From assembly GCA_029207755.1 (NCBI GenBank), contig JARCOQ010000006.1, positions 1,528,846 to 1,592,845 on the forward strand: a stretch of 64,000 nt of DNA, given 5' to 3'. Below are positions 51,801 to 63,574 of the stretch, one piece after another (the stretch's first letter is position 1; the number at the start of each line of letters is the position of its first letter). The stretch is from Chamaea fasciata. Lineage: Eukaryota; Chordata; Aves; Passeriformes; Sylviidae. The notes under the pieces are model-generated. The model made no database searches. It was not told where the DNA came from and worked only from the letters and a program-made list of their open reading frames with translations. The translations under genes and the position numbers were made by a program.

Positions 51801-54800
51801 AAAAGTAATAAAAATTCTGAATTTTCCATGGAAAACATCAGAGGCATCGTTTGGGGTGGGGCACCCGTTCCTTTGGACCGGAACTTTGAACTGGCAGGAA
51901 TTTTATGGGATTAACGTAATCCATTGGATTTTATCCGTTGAGTTCTATCCACTGAATTTTATCCACTGGATTTCATCCGTTGAATTTTATCCGTTGAATT
52001 TCATCCACCGAATTTTTTATCCATTGACCTTTATCCACTGAATTTTTATCCGTTGACCTTTATCCACTGAATTTTTATCCGTTGAATTTTATCCATTGAC
52101 CTTTATCCACTAAATTCTGTCCACTAAATTTTATCCCTTGAATTTTATCCACTGAATTTTTATCCGTTGACCTTTATCCACTGAATTTTATCCGTTGACC
52201 TTTATCCACTGAATTTTATCCATTGAATTTCATCTACTGAATTTTATCCACGGAATTTTATCCGTTGACCTTTATCCACTAAATTCTGTCTGCTAAATTT
52301 TATCCCTTGAATTTTATCCACTGAATTTTATCCATTGATTTTTATCCGCTGAATTCCATCCACTGAATTTTTCTCCATTGAATTTCATCCACTGAGTTTT
52401 CTCCGTTGAATTTTATCCGCTGAATTTCATCCATTGACCGTCATCCACTGAATTTTTCCCGTTGGATTTTATCCATTGAATTTCATCCACTGGATTTTAA
52501 TCCATTGAGTTTTACCCATTGATTTTTAGCTGCTGAATTTCATCCATTGAGTTTTACCCGTTGAATTTCATCCACTGGATTTTTCTCCGTTGAATTCCGT
52601 CCCCTAAATTTTACCGATTGACCTTTATCCACTCAATATTATCCATTGAATTTCATCCGTTGAATTTCATCCACTGCATTTTACCCACGGAATTTTATCC
52701 CCCGTTGATCCGCTGCCGTTTTTCCAACGGCCTTTGGCTCCCGGAACAAAACCCGAGTTAAATTAAATCAATCGCTAAATTAATTACTCAGCACAATGCG
52801 GCAAATTACGCCCCGAGTATTTTTTTTTTTCTTTTGAAACCCTCAAATTAAATTTGGGGTTATTTTTTTCCCCTCTTGGAGCCAACACGTGGCTGTTCCT
52901 CCTGGAGGTGACAAATATTCCGTTCCCAGGAGGAAGAACTCTTCCCGTTCAACCTGGACGAGTTTGTCACGGTGGACGAGGTGCTGGAGGACGCCGACTC
53001 TCCGGTGACCCCGCGGCGAAACCCCCCGAGGGGGAAGAGGAAAGAAGCTCCCAAAGCCACCAACCCTTCAGAGACGGCGTCCAAAAGGAGGAAAGGGACC
53101 ACCAGCTGTGGGGCCGAAGGGGAGCAGCTGTCCTTTGTCACCTTGGACGAGATCGGGGACGAGGAGGACGCGCCGGTGCCGCTGCCGGGCGTCGACCCGC
53201 AGGGCCTGGTGGTGGTGGACGAGGTGGTGGAGGAGGAGGAGCTGGCGGAGGCCGTGAAGGACCCGCAGGCGCTGCTGACTCTGGACGAGCTCTCGGAGCA
53301 GGAGGAGCCTGGCTCCCAAGGCAACGGCCCCAGGGGGAAGTTCGAGGAGCGGGACCTGAAGGCCGAGCCGCTGGTGACGGTGGACGAGATCGGCGAGGTG
53401 GAGGAGCTGCCCCTCAACGAGCCGGCGGAGCTGAGCGCCGCCGAGGAGGGCAAAGCCAACCCCGACGACCCCAACGCCCTGGTGACCGTGGATGAGATCC
53501 AGGAGGACAACGAGGACAACCCTCTGGTGACTCTGGATGAGGTCAACGAGGACGAGGACGATTTCCTGGCCGACTTCAACCACATCAAAGAGGAGCTGAA
53601 CTTTGTTACGGTCGACGAAGTCGGCGACGAGGAAGAGGAAGGCGCTTTCCCAGGGAAAAACCCGCCCGAGGATGAGGATGATGAGGATATTGTCGCTGTT
53701 GCAGGACCAGAAGAGATGGGGATTCTGGGAGAAACAAATCCAGAGGAGGAAATGGCTGAGATTTCCAAGCCTAAAGGTGAGGAACATCAAAGACGGGTTG
53801 GACGGGGCTTGGAGCTACCTGGGCTGGTGGAAGGTGTCCCTGTCCGTGTCCTTTGGGTCCCTCCCAAACCCAAACCGTTCCATGATTCCATTCCGTCATT
53901 CCGTAGTTCTGTTCCATGATCCCGTCCCGGTGTGCATTTCTCCAGCAGCTCAGCTGGGAACAGAAGATGCAGAACCAAAGCCTCAGCAGAAAAAAACGAC
54001 TTTCCCGGGTGTCCCCAAGACGCAGAGCACTCCCAAAGGTAAATCCAAAGGTGTCCCTCAAAATGCTCCGGGTTTTCCTGCCTGGAAGATCTTCTCCCGC
54101 CTCTTTGAAAACCACAGTGAACCTCCAAGTCAGGGCCCAGAATCCGTGGGTTTTTCTTGGCTCCTCCAAATCCTCCAAACTTGGAAGCCTCTCATGAAAA
54201 GCTTGTTCCTGGAATTCCCAGATCCAGGTGGAATTGTTGGTTGTTAGCCAGGTGCGGTGTGGTGTCTCCTAAGGGTTTCCATCCTCTGGCGGGTTTTATT
54301 CCCAACATTCAGTGTCTGGAATTGCTGCCAGAGCTGTGAAATGGGGGTGTAGAGATGTAGGGAATTCCAGGGGGTCAGTCCCTCAGGAGCTGCTCCAATC
54401 TCCATGAGGTCAGTCCCTCAGGAACTGCTCCAGCTTCCATGGGGTCAGTCCTTAGGAATTGCTCCGATCTCCATGAGGTCAGTCCCTCAGGAACTGCTCC
54501 AGCTTCCATGGGGTCAGTCCTTCAGGAACTGCTCCAGCTTCCGTGGGGTCAGTCCTTCAGGAACTGCTCCAACTTCCATGGGATTGGTCGCTTTATTCCC
54601 AGAAAAAGCTATGTTCGTTGGAAATGGAGATGACCTGTGGATTGAAACGGGGCAGGGGCCAGCCTGGGTGAAAAACCCCATTCTTGGAATGTCCAAGACG
54701 TGTAATTTCCCCCCCGAGGAACCCCAAATTCCCCAGATGTGACTGAAGAGAACGGGAGGTTGGGATGTTTCTTGGAGCTGTGTGTGGTGACTGTGGTGTG

Positions 54801-55288
54801 TCCTCAGCTCTGGATATCCTGGTGCCCAAGGCCGGATTCTTCTGCCAGATCTGCTCCCTCTTCTACGCTGACGAGCCCTCCATGATCAACCACTGCAGGA
54901 CCCCCCTGCACCGGCAGAACATGGAGGTACCTCCTGGAAAAATGGGAATACACCCCCAAGTCGTTGGATTGAGGAGAATTCCCAGGGAGTTTGACGGGGT
55001 TTGGGAATACGCAGCCCAATATTCCCGTGGGAATACGGAATATTTTTATTTCAGGGAATCCTGATCCCTGAGATATGGCCACGTTCCCCTCAGGAGCTTC
55101 TCGTCATCCTGGGAGCCGAATTTAGGGGGTCGGGTTTTACGGGACAAATCCTGACCCAGGTGTTCCTGGCCCAGGTTTTAGGGGATGATCGTGGAAAACC
55201 CCTGCAGCACCATCTCTCCTCCTTTCCTCCACAGAAATTCATGGCCAAGCAGCAGGATAACGGCGCGGAAGAGCCGAGCTCCAGGTGA
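39727..55288 (+). CDS. ZNF638: ZNF638 (NP220 / zinc finger matrin-like), C-terminal half
   Basis: Large nuclear RNA/DNA-binding protein of the matrin-3/RBM20 group. NP220 binds cytidine-rich DNA and acts in splicing and silencing. Twelve exons joining in phase give about 982 residues; human is about 1,978, so the N-terminal half is missing at the left. Order: RRM-like segment ([11 protein letters not shown]); second RRM-like segment from [14 protein letters not shown] and [11 protein letters not shown] to HRLTCSLS; a 389-codon disordered exon; [16 protein letters not shown] and seven further acidic VTVDE-type repeats; then a C-terminal matrin-type finger, CX2CX12HX5H, followed by EKFMAKQQ and [27 protein letters not shown] and EVEELPLNE match my recollection of human ZNF638 almost word for word. 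A poly(A) signal follows at 55491. Confidence 0.95.
39890..42350. repeat. 2.4-kb G/T-only array (GGGGATTTT / GATAATTTTGGGG)
   Basis: The intron between exons A and B is almost free of C. Its left half repeats GGGGGAGTTTTGATAATTTT and GGGGGGAATTTGGGG; the right half repeats GGGATTTTTTGGGG. It is a strong G-quadruplex and R-loop candidate and complementary in kind to 39168-39665. Confidence 0.92.
42494..42622 (+). CDS. ZNF638: ZNF638 exon B (RRM, second half)
   Basis: Encodes [37 protein letters not shown] and RSLRDE. AYVEL is the RNP1-side strand of the RRM. Phase 0 to 0. Confidence 0.9.
42900..43480. repeat. AT-rich TTTAATTGAATTAT low-complexity tract
   Basis: Degenerate TTATTTAATT words in the intron before exon C. 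No coding signal. Confidence 0.75.
43511..43552 (+). CDS. ZNF638: ZNF638 exon C (42-nt micro-exon)
   Basis: Encodes [14 protein letters not shown], phase 0 to 0. It matches the EAIFISLIKE segment of the mammalian protein. Acceptor CCTAAAG, donor GTGAGG. Confidence 0.92.
43560..44745. repeat. 1.2-kb polypyrimidine intron (TTTTCCCCTTTTTCTCCC)
   Basis: Purine-poor intron between exons C and D, with a segment of about 280 bp that recurs (CTCCCCTTTATTCCATTTTC near 44148 and 44390). Triplex-prone. The long Ser/Phe/Pro ORF and its Lys/Glu/Gly antisense are artefacts. Confidence 0.92.
44769..44909 (+). CDS. ZNF638: ZNF638 exon D (second RRM)
   Basis: Encodes [38 protein letters not shown] and YALLSNRNT, phase 0 to 0. 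LVHLGNL is the RNP2-like strand. Its last 75 nt with the donor are duplicated downstream. Confidence 0.93.
44980..46260. repeat. ~113-bp minisatellite with acceptor-like motif
   Basis: About 10 units of GATTTTAGGATTTTTTTCAG, AATTTTTCGGTGATTTT and GGAGAGGTTTTGGTGCA. Every unit contains T7CAG, an acceptor-like word, at about 45041, 45155, 45268, 45381, 45494, 45608, 45701, 45852, 45965 and 46058. Confidence 0.9.
46291..46365 (+). pseudogene. Duplicate of ZNF638 exon D end, copy 2 (intact, possible alternative exon)
   Basis: 75 nt encoding [20 protein letters not shown] then SNRNT, open in frame. It is preceded by ATTCCAG and followed by a GTACAG donor. Phase-neutral (25 codons), so inclusion would not shift the frame. 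It lacks the first part of exon D, including RNP2. It could be a spliced alternative exon or a relic. Confidence 0.6.
46691..46765 (+). pseudogene. Duplicate of ZNF638 exon D end, copy 3
   Basis: 75 nt encoding [20 protein letters not shown] then SNRNT, open, with a GTAAAT donor. No AG immediately upstream (ATTCCGG), so the acceptor seems lost or never present. Confidence 0.6.
47044..47112 (+). pseudogene. Duplicate of ZNF638 exon D end, copy 4 (decayed)
   Basis: Begins GGCTGGAGGTGGTGCGTGCG, but the CACTGC codon pair has become CACTGA (stop). There is a deletion in the SNRNT region, and the donor GT is changed to AT. Clearly non-functional. Confidence 0.6.
47140..47465. repeat. ~22-bp minisatellite (GCAGAATTTCGGGAGATTTTCG)
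   Basis: About 14 copies of CAGAATTT(C/T)GGGAGATTTT, directly after the decayed exon copy 4. Confidence 0.9.
47805..47930 (+). CDS. ZNF638: ZNF638 exon E (second RRM end)
   Basis: Encodes [38 protein letters not shown] and [12 protein letters not shown] and HRLTCSLS match mammalian ZNF638. Phase 0 to 0. Confidence 0.95.
48020..48570. repeat. ~20-bp minisatellite (CTCAGGATTGGGATTTTCC)
   Basis: About 27 diverged units of TTTCCCTCAGAATTGGGATT. It starts about 90 bp after exon E. Each unit has TTTCCCTCAG, another acceptor-like word. Confidence 0.9.
48730..48779 (+). CDS. ZNF638: ZNF638 exon F
   Basis: Encodes [16 protein letters not shown], leaving in phase 2 at GTACGG and joining to SALKKIPEG in exon G. 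TTTTCCAG acceptor. Confidence 0.8.
48780..49795. other. ZNF638 intron, unique sequence
   Basis: About 1 kb of ordinary AT-balanced intron with no tandem array, unusual for this window. It ends in TTTTAG at 49795. Confidence 0.6.
49796..50963 (+). CDS. ZNF638: ZNF638 exon G (large disordered exon)
   Basis: 1,168 nt, open throughout, encoding a Gly/Pro/Ser/Glu/Lys-rich region (for example [17 protein letters not shown] and [17 protein letters not shown]). It corresponds in position to the long low-conservation linker of mammalian ZNF638. Ends in NQ at GTGAGC, phase 0. It is probably phosphorylated and unstructured (inference). Confidence 0.88.
50964..51364. other. Intron with an open but out-of-phase segment
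   Basis: 51080-51310 is flanked by a TTGTAG acceptor-like and a GTGAGG donor-like site and is open in one frame ([19 protein letters not shown]). That frame does not match the phase 0 junctions of exons G and I, and the phase 0 frame has a stop. Left unannotated as coding. Confidence 0.4.
51365..51421 (+). CDS. ZNF638: ZNF638 exon I (57 nt)
   Basis: Encodes [19 protein letters not shown], phase 0 to 0, TTTTGCAG acceptor and GTGAGG donor. It precedes the EEELFPFN start of the next exon, resembling SKEEPLFPFN in mammals. Confidence 0.75.
51460..51560 (+). mobile_element. CR1 3' tail
   Basis: GGGATTTAAGGTCTTTTCCG followed by ACCCAAACCATTCCAGGATT and CCGTGAC, the standard CR1 end. Body of the element not recognisable. 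Confidence 0.75.
51910..52705. repeat. ~20-bp minisatellite (ATTTTATCCACTGAATTTTA)
   Basis: About 38 copies of ATTTTATCC(A/G)(C/T)TGA with CCTTTATCCACTGA variants in the intron before exon J. Confidence 0.93.
52930..53776 (+). CDS. ZNF638: ZNF638 exon J (acidic VTVDE repeats)
   Basis: Begins [20 protein letters not shown] and carries eight acidic repeats: FVTVDEV, FVTLDEI, LVVVDEV, LLTLDEL, LVTVDEI, LVTVDEI, LVTLDEV and FVTVDEV, each followed by Glu/Asp-rich residues. These are diagnostic of NP220/ZNF638. A basic [10 protein letters not shown] segment near the start may be a nuclear localisation signal. Phase 1 out at GTGAGG. Confidence 0.97.
53785..53905 (+). mobile_element. CR1 3' tail in ZNF638 intron
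   Basis: GGACGGGGCTTGGAGCTACC, TGGGCTGGTGGAAGGTGTCC and CCCAAACCCAAACCGTTCCA in CR1 order, starting only about 10 bp after the exon J donor. Confidence 0.8.
53946..54038 (+). CDS. ZNF638: ZNF638 exon K
   Basis: Encodes [17 protein letters not shown] then [14 protein letters not shown], phase 1 to 1, TCTCCAG acceptor and GTAAAT donor. Low conservation; called from the open frame and matching phases. Confidence 0.75.
54039..54364. other. ZNF638 intron, no further exon called
   Basis: Ordinary sequence. A small extra exon cannot be excluded but is not needed for phase. Confidence 0.5.
54365..54590. repeat. ~35-bp minisatellite (GGGGTCAGTCCCTCAGGAAC)
   Basis: Six copies of GGTCAGTCCTTCAGGAACTG followed by CTCCAGCTTCCATGG. 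Confidence 0.92.
54808..54926 (+). CDS. ZNF638: ZNF638 exon L (matrin-type zinc finger)
   Basis: Encodes [37 protein letters not shown] and NME. Zn ligands fit C-X2-C-X12-H-X5-[10 protein letters not shown]...ICSLFY is almost identical to mammalian ZNF638. Phase 1 in, phase 0 out. Confidence 0.97.
55235..55288 (+). CDS. ZNF638: ZNF638 terminal exon M
   Basis: Encodes [17 protein letters not shown] then TGA; mammalian protein ends in a similar KFMAKQ...SSR. CCACAG acceptor. Confidence 0.95.
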   Translation, partial: KFMAKQQDNGAEEPSSR

Positions 55289-55490
55289 CGGAGCTCCCCA
55301 GGAACGACGCTTTGGGGCCAGTTCTGTGTGGTCGGATTCCCTTTGTCATTTGGGGTCGGGAAGGAGCGTCCACGATGTAAAAACAAAGCTGGGAACAGAA
55401 CTAAACCCAAACCGGGACAGGGTTGGATTCGTGTCTCCGATCGCCCGGCGTGGCAGAGACTGCTGCAGGTGTCCCCCAGAAATAAACGTT

Positions 55491-55496
55491 CTCTCT
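55491..55496 (+). terminator. ZNF638: Poly(A) signal of ZNF638
   Basis: AATAAA 203 nt after the stop, followed by a T/GT-rich stretch (CGTTCTCTCTGTATAGG). Confidence 0.8.
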
Positions 55497-55574
55497 GTAT
55501 AGGTCCCCCAGGGCTTGAGTTTGGGGGTCGTTCCTTGGGGTTTGGTGACTCCGGGTGACACCAGAGATCCAGGG

Positions 55575-55935
55575 GATCCATGGGAAGGGTGTGAGGGAGC
55601 TGGGAAAGGGGCTCAGCCTGGAGAAAAGGGGGATCAGGGGGGACCTCGTGGCTCTGCACAACTCCCTCAATTCCTGGAGCCAGGTGGGAGTTGGGATCTG
55701 CTCACAGGGAACAGGGGCAGGAGGAGAGGGAACGACCTCAAGCTGGATACTGGGAAAATTCCTTCCTGGAAGGGGCCGTCCAGCCTTGGCAGGGGTGGAC
55801 TCCCCATTCCTGGGGGGATTTCCCAGCCCTGTGGATGTGGCACCTGGGGACACGGACACTGGTGGCCTTGGCAGAGCTGGACTCGATGATCTCAGAGGGT
55901 TTTTCCCAACCCAAACAATTCCATGACTCCGTGAG
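55575..55935 (+). mobile_element. CR1 LINE 3' fragment
   Basis: Best-preserved CR1 in the window: GGGGACCTCGTGGCTCTGCA, CAACTCCCTCAATTCCTGGA, GCTGGACTCGATGATCTCAG and TTCCCAACCCAAACAATTCC. It belongs to a different CR1 subfamily from the copies at 2393 and 17985. Confidence 0.92.
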
Positions 55936-56067
55936 TCCCTGCCCTGCACCCAACCTGCCCCCGGACAGTTCCATGGTGACATTCCAAACCCGGGGACCCC
56001 TCTGGGCCACTCAACCCCTCCTGGGGCTCAGCAGCAGCCGACGGAGCCGCAGGAATTCAGGAATTCC

Positions 56068-56073
56068 TTTAAT
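56068..56073 (-). terminator. Candidate poly(A) signal for minus-strand ORF
   Basis: ATTAAA on the minus strand, about 350 nt beyond the stop of the repeat ORF. It supports, but does not prove, that the ORF is a terminal exon. Confidence 0.35.
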
Positions 56074-56394
56074 TCCTTTGCTGTGTCCAAGACTTGGGGC
56101 CTTTTTGGGGAGCACACAGGAACCATTTCTCCCCGTGGGCTTCAGCCAGGTGGGTCGGAAGGAGAAACTCGGATTAACTCACTGGGAACGCTGAACTTCT
56201 CTGAGGTGGGATCAGCGGCTGCGGGTGTGGGGAAGACCCTGGAGGTCAGGATGGGCAGGGCTGGCGTGGGCAGGATGTCCTCCCTGCTCTGTGGGGCACA
56301 GCTCCTGCTCAGGGAAGTCTTTCCCACTGGGACATCTCTTGGTTGATGAAGTCTTCCCATTGGGACAGGGTTTTGTATCCCTTGACATCCCCTT

Positions 56395-57450
56395 GGCACT
56401 GCTCTGGGTGTCTCTTGGTGTCCCCTCAGCGCGGATTTTGGTCAGTGGATTCTTCCATTTGGGACGTCTCTTGGCTGGTGGATTCTTCCATTTGGGACAT
56501 TCCTTGGTTGATAGGTTCTTCCATTTGGGACGTCTCTTGGTTGATGGATTCTTCCATTTGGGACATCTTTAGGTCGGTGAATTCTTCCATTTGAGACATC
56601 TCTTCATGGATTAAGTCTTCCCATTGGGACAGAGTTTTGTATCCACTGACGTTCCCTTGGTGCTGTTCTTGGTGTCTTTTGGCTTTTTCTTGGCATGAGT
56701 CTTGGTTGGTCAGGTCTTCCAGTTGGGACATCTCATGGTTGATGGATTCTTCCATTTGGAACATCTCATTGATGGATTCTTCCATTTGGGACATCTCGTG
56801 GTGGATTAAGTCTTCCCATTGGGACACACTTTTGTATCCACTGACGTTCCCTTGGTTCCTTTCTTGGTGTCTCTTGGCTGTTCCTTGGCACGAGCCTTGG
56901 TTGATCAGGTCTTCCAGCTGGGACATCTCATGGTTGATGGGTTCTTCTATTTGGAACATCTCATTGATGGATTCTTCCATTTGGGACATCTCTTGGTTGA
57001 TTAGATCTTCCCCTTTGGACACACTTTTGTATCCATTGACTTCCCCCTGGCACAGCTCTGGGTTTCCTTGGACTTCCGTCGGCGCCGCTTTTGGGGACGT
57101 GTCGCCTTTCCCTCTGTCACTGTGGTGTTCCCAGTGGGACATCCCTTGGCTGGTGGAGTCTTCCCACTGGGAGACGTCGTTGTGTCCTTTGGATTCCCTT
57201 TGGTACAATTCCTGGGATCTGTTGGATTCCCCATGGCACAACTCTTGGGATCCCTTGGCTTCTCCTTGGCACAACTCTTGGGATCCTTTGGCCTCTCCTC
57301 GGCACCGCTCTTGGTCGGTGAATTCTTCCCGCAGGGACAGATCCCCGTATCCGTTACCTTGCCCTTGGCACAGTTCCTGGTCTCTCCTGGCTTTCTCCTG
57401 CTGGATGAACTCTTCCACGTGGGACATCTCTTGGGTGATTAAATCCAACC
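56395..57450. repeat. 33-bp minisatellite underlying the minus-strand ORF
   Basis: Diverged 33-bp units, read on the + strand as GATTCTTCCATTTGGGACAT and CTCTTGGTTGAT. Longer 180-220 bp blocks recur at about 56600-56760 and 56780-56990. The period is a multiple of three, which keeps frames open. Confidence 0.85.
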
Positions 57451-57688
57451 ACTGGGACAGATCTTTGTATCCATGGGCGCTGCCCTGGCTCATCCCTCGG
57501 GATCCCTGTGGATCTCTGCCGCGTCCCCCTTGGCGCAGCCCTCGGGGACCGCAGAGTTCCCACTCCTGCTGCTCCATGGCCACCGTCCCCTGTCCCTGCT
57601 GGAGCCTCCCCTGGGAGCTGGGATCCGGCTTCTCCAGGGACACCTCCAGAGGGATCCGGGAGCTGCTGCTCCTCAGGGAACGGGAACC
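56426..57688 (-). CDS. Unrecognised ORF of 11-residue repeats, possible terminal exon
   Basis: A 420-residue open frame on the minus strand, ending in TGA at 56426-56428. No ATG is needed if it starts at the acceptor-like CCCCACAG at 57689, reading GSRSLRSSSSRIPLEVSLE. An in-frame Met lies further in (MEQQEWELCGPRG). Most of the ORF is 11-residue (33-nt) repeats such as EESINHEMSQM, CQGEAKGSQEL and SGYKTLSQWED. It is Glu/Gln/Ser-rich and amphipathic, as hendecad coiled coils are. Repeats continue in frame after the TGA, so the stop is a change within the array. No homologue recognised. It may instead be a non-coding minisatellite that happens to stay open; the + strand of the same DNA also has a Trp/Ser-rich ORF. 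Confidence 0.4.
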   Translation of the reverse strand, partial: GSRSLRSSSSRIPLEVSLEKPDPSSQGRLQQGQGTVAMEQQEWELCGPRGLRQGGRGRDPQGSRGMSQGSAHGYKDLSQWLDLITQEMSHVEEFIQQEKARRDQELCQGQGNGYGDLSLREEFTDQERCRGEAKGSQELCQGEAKGSQELCHGESNRSQELYQRESKGHNDVSQWEDSTSQGMSHWEHHSDRGKGDTSPKAAPTEVQGNPELCQGEVNGYKSVSKGEDLINQEMSQMEESINEMFQIEEPINHEMSQLEDLINQGSCQGTAKRHQERNQGNVSGYKSVSQWEDLIHHEMSQMEESINEMFQMEESINHEMSQLEDLTNQDSCQEKAKRHQEQHQGNVSGYKTLSQWEDLIHEEMSQMEEFTDLKMSQMEESINQETSQMEEPINQGMSQMEESTSQETSQMEESTDQNPR

Positions 57689-58214
57689 CTGTGGGGTCAC
57701 GCTGGGGGTGTGTCACACACCTCCCGCTGTGTCACAACGGGACACCCCGACAACCACGGCACCCTCTGGAACCTTCTGGAACCTTCTGGAGCTGCAAGGC
57801 CGTGCAGGGCGGGGTTGTCCCCCACAGGTGACACTGGAAGGATGGGGACACCCAGGGACACCTGGACATGTCCCCTCCAGGACCATGTCAGTGTCCCCGT
57901 GTCCCCGAGTCCTTCCTGCAGGGATGTTCCCAACGAGTCTCTCCCAGCAGAGCTCGCTGGGTTTGAGCCTGCTCCGCCTGTGGGGTGTGGGGGGCCAGAG
58001 CAGGGTTCCTGCAGGATTCCTGTAGGATCCCTGCAGGGTTCATGTGGGGTTCCTGGAGGGCTCCTGTAGGATTCCCTTAAGATTCCTGTAGGGTTGCTGC
58101 CGGGAAAAGCCGCGGCGCCTTTAAGGCCTTTCCAAGCGGGCTCTGGCAGGCGCCCCGCGCTGCCCCAGGAAATTCCTGACATCCCGGGAAGTGCTGAGCC
58201 AGCCGGAATCGCGG
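57689..58214. other. Intergenic / possible upstream intron of minus-strand ORF
   Basis: Ordinary sequence with a CCTGCAGG(A/G)TTCC repeat near 58005-58095. No clear exon on either strand. Confidence 0.45.
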
Positions 58215-59071
<857 letters not shown>

Positions 59072-59109
59072 TAAAAGACGGGAAAGTCAAACCGGGAAAG
59101 TTCATTCGG

Positions 59110-59738
59110 GATGGAAAACGAGGCCCCGCGCGGGGCGGGGGGACAGGCAGGACCCCGAGCCCTTCCCCGGCACCCCGGGCCGCCCCCCGAGCCCCAGCCG
59201 GGCACCCCCGAGGGGTCGGGGCCGCGGCCGCCCCTCCCCGCCCGCTCCGGCCCCGCTCCGCCCGCACCGGCGGCTCCGGGACCTCCGGGGTCCCCGGGCT
59301 CGGCCGGCGGCACCGCGGAGCCCCGCGCCCCTCCCGGACGTGGCCAGGGGACACTGGGGACACCGCGGGGGCTGGGGACAGCGGGGGTACAGTGAGGGGA
59401 CGGCGGGGACACGGGGGGGACACGGCGGGGACACGCAGGTGAGCGGGCGGGACGCGGTGTCCCCCCTTCGAGGGGTCCGGTGATCACCGGGAGAGGAACG
59501 GGGGCGTTGAACGGGGCGGGGCGGGCGGGGGTCCCGGGCAGGAAGAGGGCGGGGAGCGGCCGGGGGTCGCGGGAGGGGCCGGAACCGGGATCGGCAGCGG
59601 GCAGGGACCGGGAGGAACGGGCAGGGACCGGGATCAGGAGCGGGCCGGGACCCGCAGGGACCGGGAGGAGCGGGCAGGGACCCGAAGGGACCCGCAGGGA
59701 CCCCGCAGGGACCAGCAGGGACCCGCAGGGCCGCGGCC
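59110..59738 (+). promoter_or_regulatory. CpG-rich promoter region of CPXM1
   Basis: Dense in CG dinucleotides and GC boxes (GGGGCGGGG near 59513) leading up to the ATG at 59739. From about 59570 the sequence becomes (GGGACCGGGAGGA / GACCCGCAGG) repeats. No TATA box at a convincing distance. Likely CpG-island promoter and 5' UTR. Confidence 0.5.
59570..59735. repeat. Short degenerate repeat in CPXM1 5' UTR
   Basis: GGGACCCGCAGGGACC, GCAGGGACCGGGAGGA and related words run to three bases before the ATG, as at ATP6V1B1 where a hexamer array abuts the start. Confidence 0.8.
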
Positions 59739-62632
<2,894 letters not shown>

Positions 62633-62639
62633 GTGGGTG

Positions 62640-63030
62640 ACACCGGGGGACACCGGGGGTGACACCGGGGGTGGGGACACCGGGGGGTGACACCGGGGGT
62701 GGCACCAAGGTGGAGACACCGGGGTGGCACCCCCGGACAGCGTGGGGACAGCAGGGTGGGGACATCGGGGATGGCACCGGGGTGGGGACACTGGGATGGA
62801 GACACGGGGCTGGCACCCCCTGGCAGGGTGGGGACATCAGGATGGGGTCACCGGGGTGGGGACATCGGACAGCGTGGGGACACAGGAGTGGCTGATCACC
62901 AGGGGGTGGCACCGGGGTGGGTACACCGGGCTGGGGACACCAGGGTGGCACCCCTGGACAGAGTGGGGACAGCAGGGTGGGGACAGAGGGTGGTGACACC
63001 AGGGGTGACGCCCCCGGCCAGCGTTGGGGA
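62640..63030. repeat. GGGGTGACACC minisatellite starting at the exon 5 donor
   Basis: Degenerate GGGTGACACCGGGG, GGGGTGGCACC and GGGGACATCGG words directly after the GTGGGTGACACC donor, so the donor's own downstream bases resemble the repeat. Confidence 0.85.
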
Positions 63031-63084
63031 CATGGGAGGAGTGGCAGTGCCAGGGGGGCGTTGATCGGGAACGATGGAAGTGGG

Positions 63085-63300
63085 GCGGGGAGGTTAATTA
63101 TGCTCGGCGGTTAATTGTGCCAGGCCGGTAATGATGGCAGGGGGGTTAATTAGGGCAGCGTTAATTACACTGGGGGCTAATTATGCTGGGGTTAACCGTG
63201 CCACGTGAGTTCACCGTTCCAAGGGTTAACCGTGCCAGGGGGATTAATTAGGGTAGCGTTAATTACACTGGGGGTTAATTGTGCCGGGGTTACCCAGGTG
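63085..63300. repeat. GGTTAATTA-containing degenerate repeat
   Basis: About eight units of GGGGGTTAATTA(T/G) with GTGCC or GCGTTAATTACAC, similar in kind to the intronic array at 24050-24675. Confidence 0.7.
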
Positions 63301-63574
63301 GGATAACCACACTGACCACCCCGGGTTAACCACACCGGGTTAACCACCCCGGGTTGCCCGTGCCAGCTGTCCCCGTGCCAGCTGTCGCCGTGCCCGGGCC
63401 CTGCTGGCCTTGGCCGGGCTCCCTGCGGCGCTTCCTGTCCCGGCACAAGGGCACAAAGGCTGCTTGTCCCCACCCGGCCACTGCCACCCCCTGGCACGGG
63501 GACAGGGACGCTCCTGGGCACGTCTGGCACCGGGGGGCGACACGGGGAACTGGGGAGGGTTTGGGGATCCCCGC
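63301..63574. other. CPXM1 intron, no further exon seen
   Basis: Ordinary GC-rich sequence. The next discoidin exon must lie beyond 64000. Confidence 0.5.

Noticed and set aside
53068..53790. Minus-strand ORFs across ZNF638 exon J
   Set aside because: Shadow of the acidic-repeat exon, which matches ZNF638 on the + strand.
56637..58025. 462-codon + strand Trp/Ser-rich ORF
   Set aside because: Antisense shadow of the 33-bp repeat; amino acid composition is implausible compared with the minus-strand frame.
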